DNA from: Changchengzhania lutea
Lineage (GTDB): Bacteria; Bacteroidota; Bacteroidia; Flavobacteriales; Flavobacteriaceae
NCBI RefSeq assembly: GCF_006974145.1
Contig: NZ_CP039456.1
Coordinates: forward strand, 1,332,001 to 1,396,000
DNA: 64,000 bases
Direction of reading: 5' to 3'
The notes beneath the pieces are model-generated. The model saw only the letters and a program-made list of their open reading frames with translations, did not search any database and was not told the origin of the DNA. The number at the start of each line of letters is the position of its first letter. Position 1 is the first letter of the stretch. Both the position numbers and the translations under genes were made by a program. Positions 61,883-64,000 of the stretch are shown piece by piece.

Positions 61883-62425
61883 TTACGTCCAATTCCAAAT
61901 AATAAGTTCCCAATTTTGATTATTTGACATATACCTTTTTAGCAACTTAAACCCTATTGTTTTATGGGCATTTAAAGACCTCGTATTTTTTCCGTCTACC
62001 TCGGTAATTATCGCATCAAATTCATGTTTTACATGGGTTTTCATGGCATTGTAAAGCCCTCTAAATACACCTTGTTTTCTAAATGCTTTATCAATGCAAA
62101 TCTGCCCCATGGTTATATAGCTAAGATTTGGATCTACACAGCTATCTATTTTCTTAAACATGGGTTTTAAAACAGGTATCTCTTCCTTAAATGCTTTAAC
62201 CATAGATAAGGCATACCCAATTACGTTGCCATTACTTTTTGCAATGGTGTGGGCACAGGTATTGTTCATGGCTTTTAAGATGGAAAAATCATGTTGTACG
62301 GTTACAAAGCCTTCAGATTTGCTCTCTGCTTTGGATATAGAATCTCGAATATTTACATGTTGAAGATCGAGAATTTGATATAACTCCTCAGTAGTTTCTG
62401 CCTTTTTGTAAATTATATTTTTCAC
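61883..62425 (-). CDS. GNAT-family N-acetyltransferase
   Basis: 180 residues with GNAT fold features: NGNVIGYALSMVKAF strand, YITMGQICIDKAFRKQGVFR containing the acetyl-CoA loop variant R-K-Q-G-V-F-R-G, and late NTRSLNAHKTIGFKLLKRY. The acceptor substrate is unknown. It begins 8 bases after the umuD stop, so it is probably co-transcribed with umuD, in the place where umuC would be expected. Confidence 0.8.
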   Translation of the reverse strand: MKNIIYKKAETTEELYQILDLQHVNIRDSISKAESKSEGFVTVQHDFSILKAMNNTCAHTIAKSNGNVIGYALSMVKAFKEEIPVLKPMFKKIDSCVDPNLSYITMGQICIDKAFRKQGVFRGLYNAMKTHVKHEFDAIITEVDGKNTRSLNAHKTIGFKLLKRYMSNNQNWELIIWNWT

Positions 62426-62433
62426 TTAAAAGA

Positions 62434-62874
62434 CTACACTTTTTTAATCACATTGGTAACAATACCCCAAATGATAAAATCATTTTCGCTTGTAATTTTT
62501 ATTATGGGATAATTGGGATTTTCTGGCTGCAACCAAACCTCATCTTTATCTACTTTTAAACGTTTTACTGTAAACTCACCATCTAAAAAGCAGACCGCTA
62601 TTTTGTTGTTTTCTGGTTCCAGGCCTTTATCTATAACCAACAAATCATTGTCGTCAAGTCCTGCTCCAATCATAGATTGCCCGCTTACCCGTGCAAAAAA
62701 AGTGGCTTCTTTGTTTTTAATAAGTTCTCTGTCTAAAGAAAGTCGCTCTTCTTTAAAATCTTCGGCTGGCGAAGGAAATCCTGCTGAAATGCCGGTATCT
62801 AAAAATACGGCATCCAATCCGTTGATGGCTTCTGGTGTGAAAAGCGTTAAACTTTTAGAGGTATGAAGTATCAT
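62434..62874 (-). CDS. umuD: UmuD-like S24 peptidase, DNA polymerase V accessory
   Basis: 146 residues, the usual UmuD length. Self-cleavage site A31-G32 (TGISAGFPSPAEDF), nucleophile S67 in RVSGQSMIGAG and general base K104 in EFTVKRLKV. After RecA-stimulated cleavage UmuD' normally joins UmuC to form translesion polymerase V. No umuC is found here: the next gene downstream is a GNAT acetyltransferase and the upstream gene is a transposase. It could act with a UmuC encoded elsewhere. Confidence 0.9.
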   Translation of the reverse strand: MILHTSKSLTLFTPEAINGLDAVFLDTGISAGFPSPAEDFKEERLSLDRELIKNKEATFFARVSGQSMIGAGLDDNDLLVIDKGLEPENNKIAVCFLDGEFTVKRLKVDKDEVWLQPENPNYPIIKITSENDFIIWGIVTNVIKKV

Positions 62875-63112
62875 GTTTATTTGTGTATTATTTTTTTGCT
62901 TTAGTGTTGCAATCCTTTGTATTCGCTAACACTTTATAATGACATTTAAAACCTTTTGCAATCTGACTAAGGTGGATGTGAAAGTAAATATACGAGAAAG
63001 TGATATTTAAATTGAAAAAGAAACTATTAAAATAAAATTTTATTGTATATCCGTAAACACCCCTATATTGATTAATATTTTGTATATTTAATTGATTCAA
63101 AAACAGTTAGCT
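62875..63112. other. 238-bp region between umuD and the IS1595 transposase
   Basis: AT-rich, with no convincing gene. It must hold the umuD promoter and the left end of the insertion sequence. An imperfect inverted pair GTGTTGC (62911 onward) / GCTAACAC lies upstream of umuD and could be an operator. The insertion sequence terminus could not be placed because the right end is outside the window. Confidence 0.4.
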
Positions 63113-64000
63113 ATGGATATATTTTCTTTTGGGGTTCATTTCACAGATGAAAAGAGTTGCAGGCTTCATTTCAAGGAGCAAAGGGACAAGCAAGGTGTTG
63201 TTTGTAAGCGTTGCGGATGTACAGACCACTATTGGCTGATCAATAAATGGAGCTATCAATGTAAATCCTGCAACTCAAGGACATCATTGCGCAGTGGCAC
63301 CATAATGGAAAGCTCTAAATTGTCATTTCTGGTTTGGTACAAGACCATTTTTTTGATGAGCACCACAAAAAAAGGATTTTCCAGTAAAGAGATACAGCGC
63401 CAGTTGGGGCTAAAACGTTATGAGCCAGTTTGGGCAATGGTCCATAAACTGCGTAGAGCAATGGGGGATCGTGATGACAGGTACACATTGGAAGGAATGA
63501 TAGAAATGGATGAAGGCTATTTTACTATTGAAGCCTCGGAACAAGCACACAAAACCCAAAAAGCAGGTCGAGGGAGCAAAACTAAATCCAATGTTATGAT
63601 TATGGCAGAAAGCACCATACTGGAAGATATAGAAACAGGAAAAGTAGATAGACAATGCCGTTATTTTAAAGCTAAGGTATTAGAAGACCACAAGGCAGAT
63701 GGCACAGACCAAAGCTTCAAAGACGCTATTGATGACGAGCAAACTATTATATTTACAGATAAGAGTACTTCATATGTAAATATTGCAGACTATGTAGAAA
63801 TACATATGACAGAGAAATCAAACGAACAAACCACCAAAGAAACACTCAAATGGGTGCATATAGCAATAAGCAATGCTAAAAGGAACTTTGCGGGAACTTA
63901 TCATAAAATCAAGAAGAAATATTTGCAATTATATCTGAACGAGTTTGTTTATAAGCTCAACCGCAGGTATTTTGGAGAACGAATCTTTGATAGGCTTATT
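63000..64000 (+). mobile_element. IS1595-family insertion sequence, partial
   Basis: Inferred from the transposase gene. The left end lies somewhere between the umuD start (62874) and 63112; the 63000 boundary is a guess. The right end is beyond the window. Confidence 0.6.
63113..64000 (+). CDS. IS1595-family (ISXO2-like) transposase, 3' end cut by window edge
   Basis: An ATG at 63113 opens a frame of 296 codons that reaches base 64000 without a stop. It has the family's N-terminal zinc ribbon (VCKRCGCTDHYW ... YQCKSCNSRTS) and the ISXO2-like DDE nuclease: first Asp in GMIEMDEGYF, second Asp in IIFTDKSTSY, and the late block KWVHIAISNAKRNFAGTYHK, with LNEFVYKLNRRYF near the end. The family moves by cut-and-paste and makes short target duplications. 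Most of the protein is present and no frameshift is seen, so the element may be intact and active. Confidence 0.9.
   Translation, partial: MDIFSFGVHFTDEKSCRLHFKEQRDKQGVVCKRCGCTDHYWLINKWSYQCKSCNSRTSLRSGTIMESSKLSFLVWYKTIFLMSTTKKGFSSKEIQRQLGLKRYEPVWAMVHKLRRAMGDRDDRYTLEGMIEMDEGYFTIEASEQAHKTQKAGRGSKTKSNVMIMAESTILEDIETGKVDRQCRYFKAKVLEDHKADGTDQSFKDAIDDEQTIIFTDKSTSYVNIADYVEIHMTEKSNEQTTKETLKWVHIAISNAKRNFAGTYHKIKKKYLQLYLNEFVYKLNRRYFGERIFDRLI

Noticed and set aside
62888-63100. Short minus-strand open frame upstream of umuD
   Set aside because: Low-complexity Phe/Asn-rich translation of AT-rich DNA, no conserved features; more likely umuD promoter region and IS end.

Overview
The window looks like the chromosome of a member of the Bacteroidota, most likely a marine-type Flavobacteriaceae. 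The basis is: AT-rich sequence; repeated use of the Bacteroidota -7 promoter element TAnnTTTG with few Shine-Dalgarno sites; several TonB-dependent receptors with an N-terminal carboxypeptidase-regulatory-like domain paired with lipoproteins; families largely confined to the phylum (DUF5689, DUF4270, a one-domain GT5 protein, a DksA/TraR-like protein without a zinc finger); and a short ATP synthase epsilon subunit. Genus and species cannot be read from this sequence alone.

Layout. (1) 1-12451: outer-membrane uptake region with two TonB receptors, a DUF5689 lipoprotein, an EEP-fold nuclease/phosphatase, an endonuclease I lipoprotein with three Ig-like modules, and a lipoprotein of about five repeats of an unrecognised module. 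Two secreted nuclease-type enzymes beside two receptor/lipoprotein pairs suggest scavenging of extracellular nucleic acid. (2) 12623-19857: operon DUF3108-tryptophan dioxygenase-M23 peptidase-pgi, then hmgA-hpd for tyrosine breakdown through homogentisate. (3) 20104-28365: uvrC with a patatin/outer-membrane-barrel protein, the rimB-like/rimK/aspartoacylase-like module, 5-formyl-THF cyclo-ligase, lspA and a TraR/DksA-like gene. (4) 28379-32026: ileS carrying an in-frame insertion made of two inverted REP-like repeats. (5) 32244-40785: a PepSY-like lipoprotein, then two tail-to-tail gene pairs: serine hydrolase + ATP/ADP-translocase-like protein with HEAT repeats, facing an exported dikinase-like protein + second serine hydrolase. 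This is the best candidate for an undescribed system: ATP-dependent phosphotransfer outside the cytoplasm supplied by a nucleotide carrier. (6) 40898-50392: panC-panD-flippase-like-esterase-like-radA on the minus strand, and GT5-like-DUF4270 followed by glmS on the plus strand. (7) 50578-57010: TonB receptor + SGNH hydrolase, then atpD-atpC. (8) 57070-62874: an FG-GAP/ASPIC surface lipoprotein flanked by 46-bp direct copies of a terminator, a FucP-type sugar transporter, a GNAT acetyltransferase and UmuD without UmuC. (9) 63113-64000: an IS1595-family transposase running off the right edge.

No tRNA, rRNA, CRISPR array or prophage was recognised. Gene functions are assigned from motifs and family knowledge by reading only; no database search was run.
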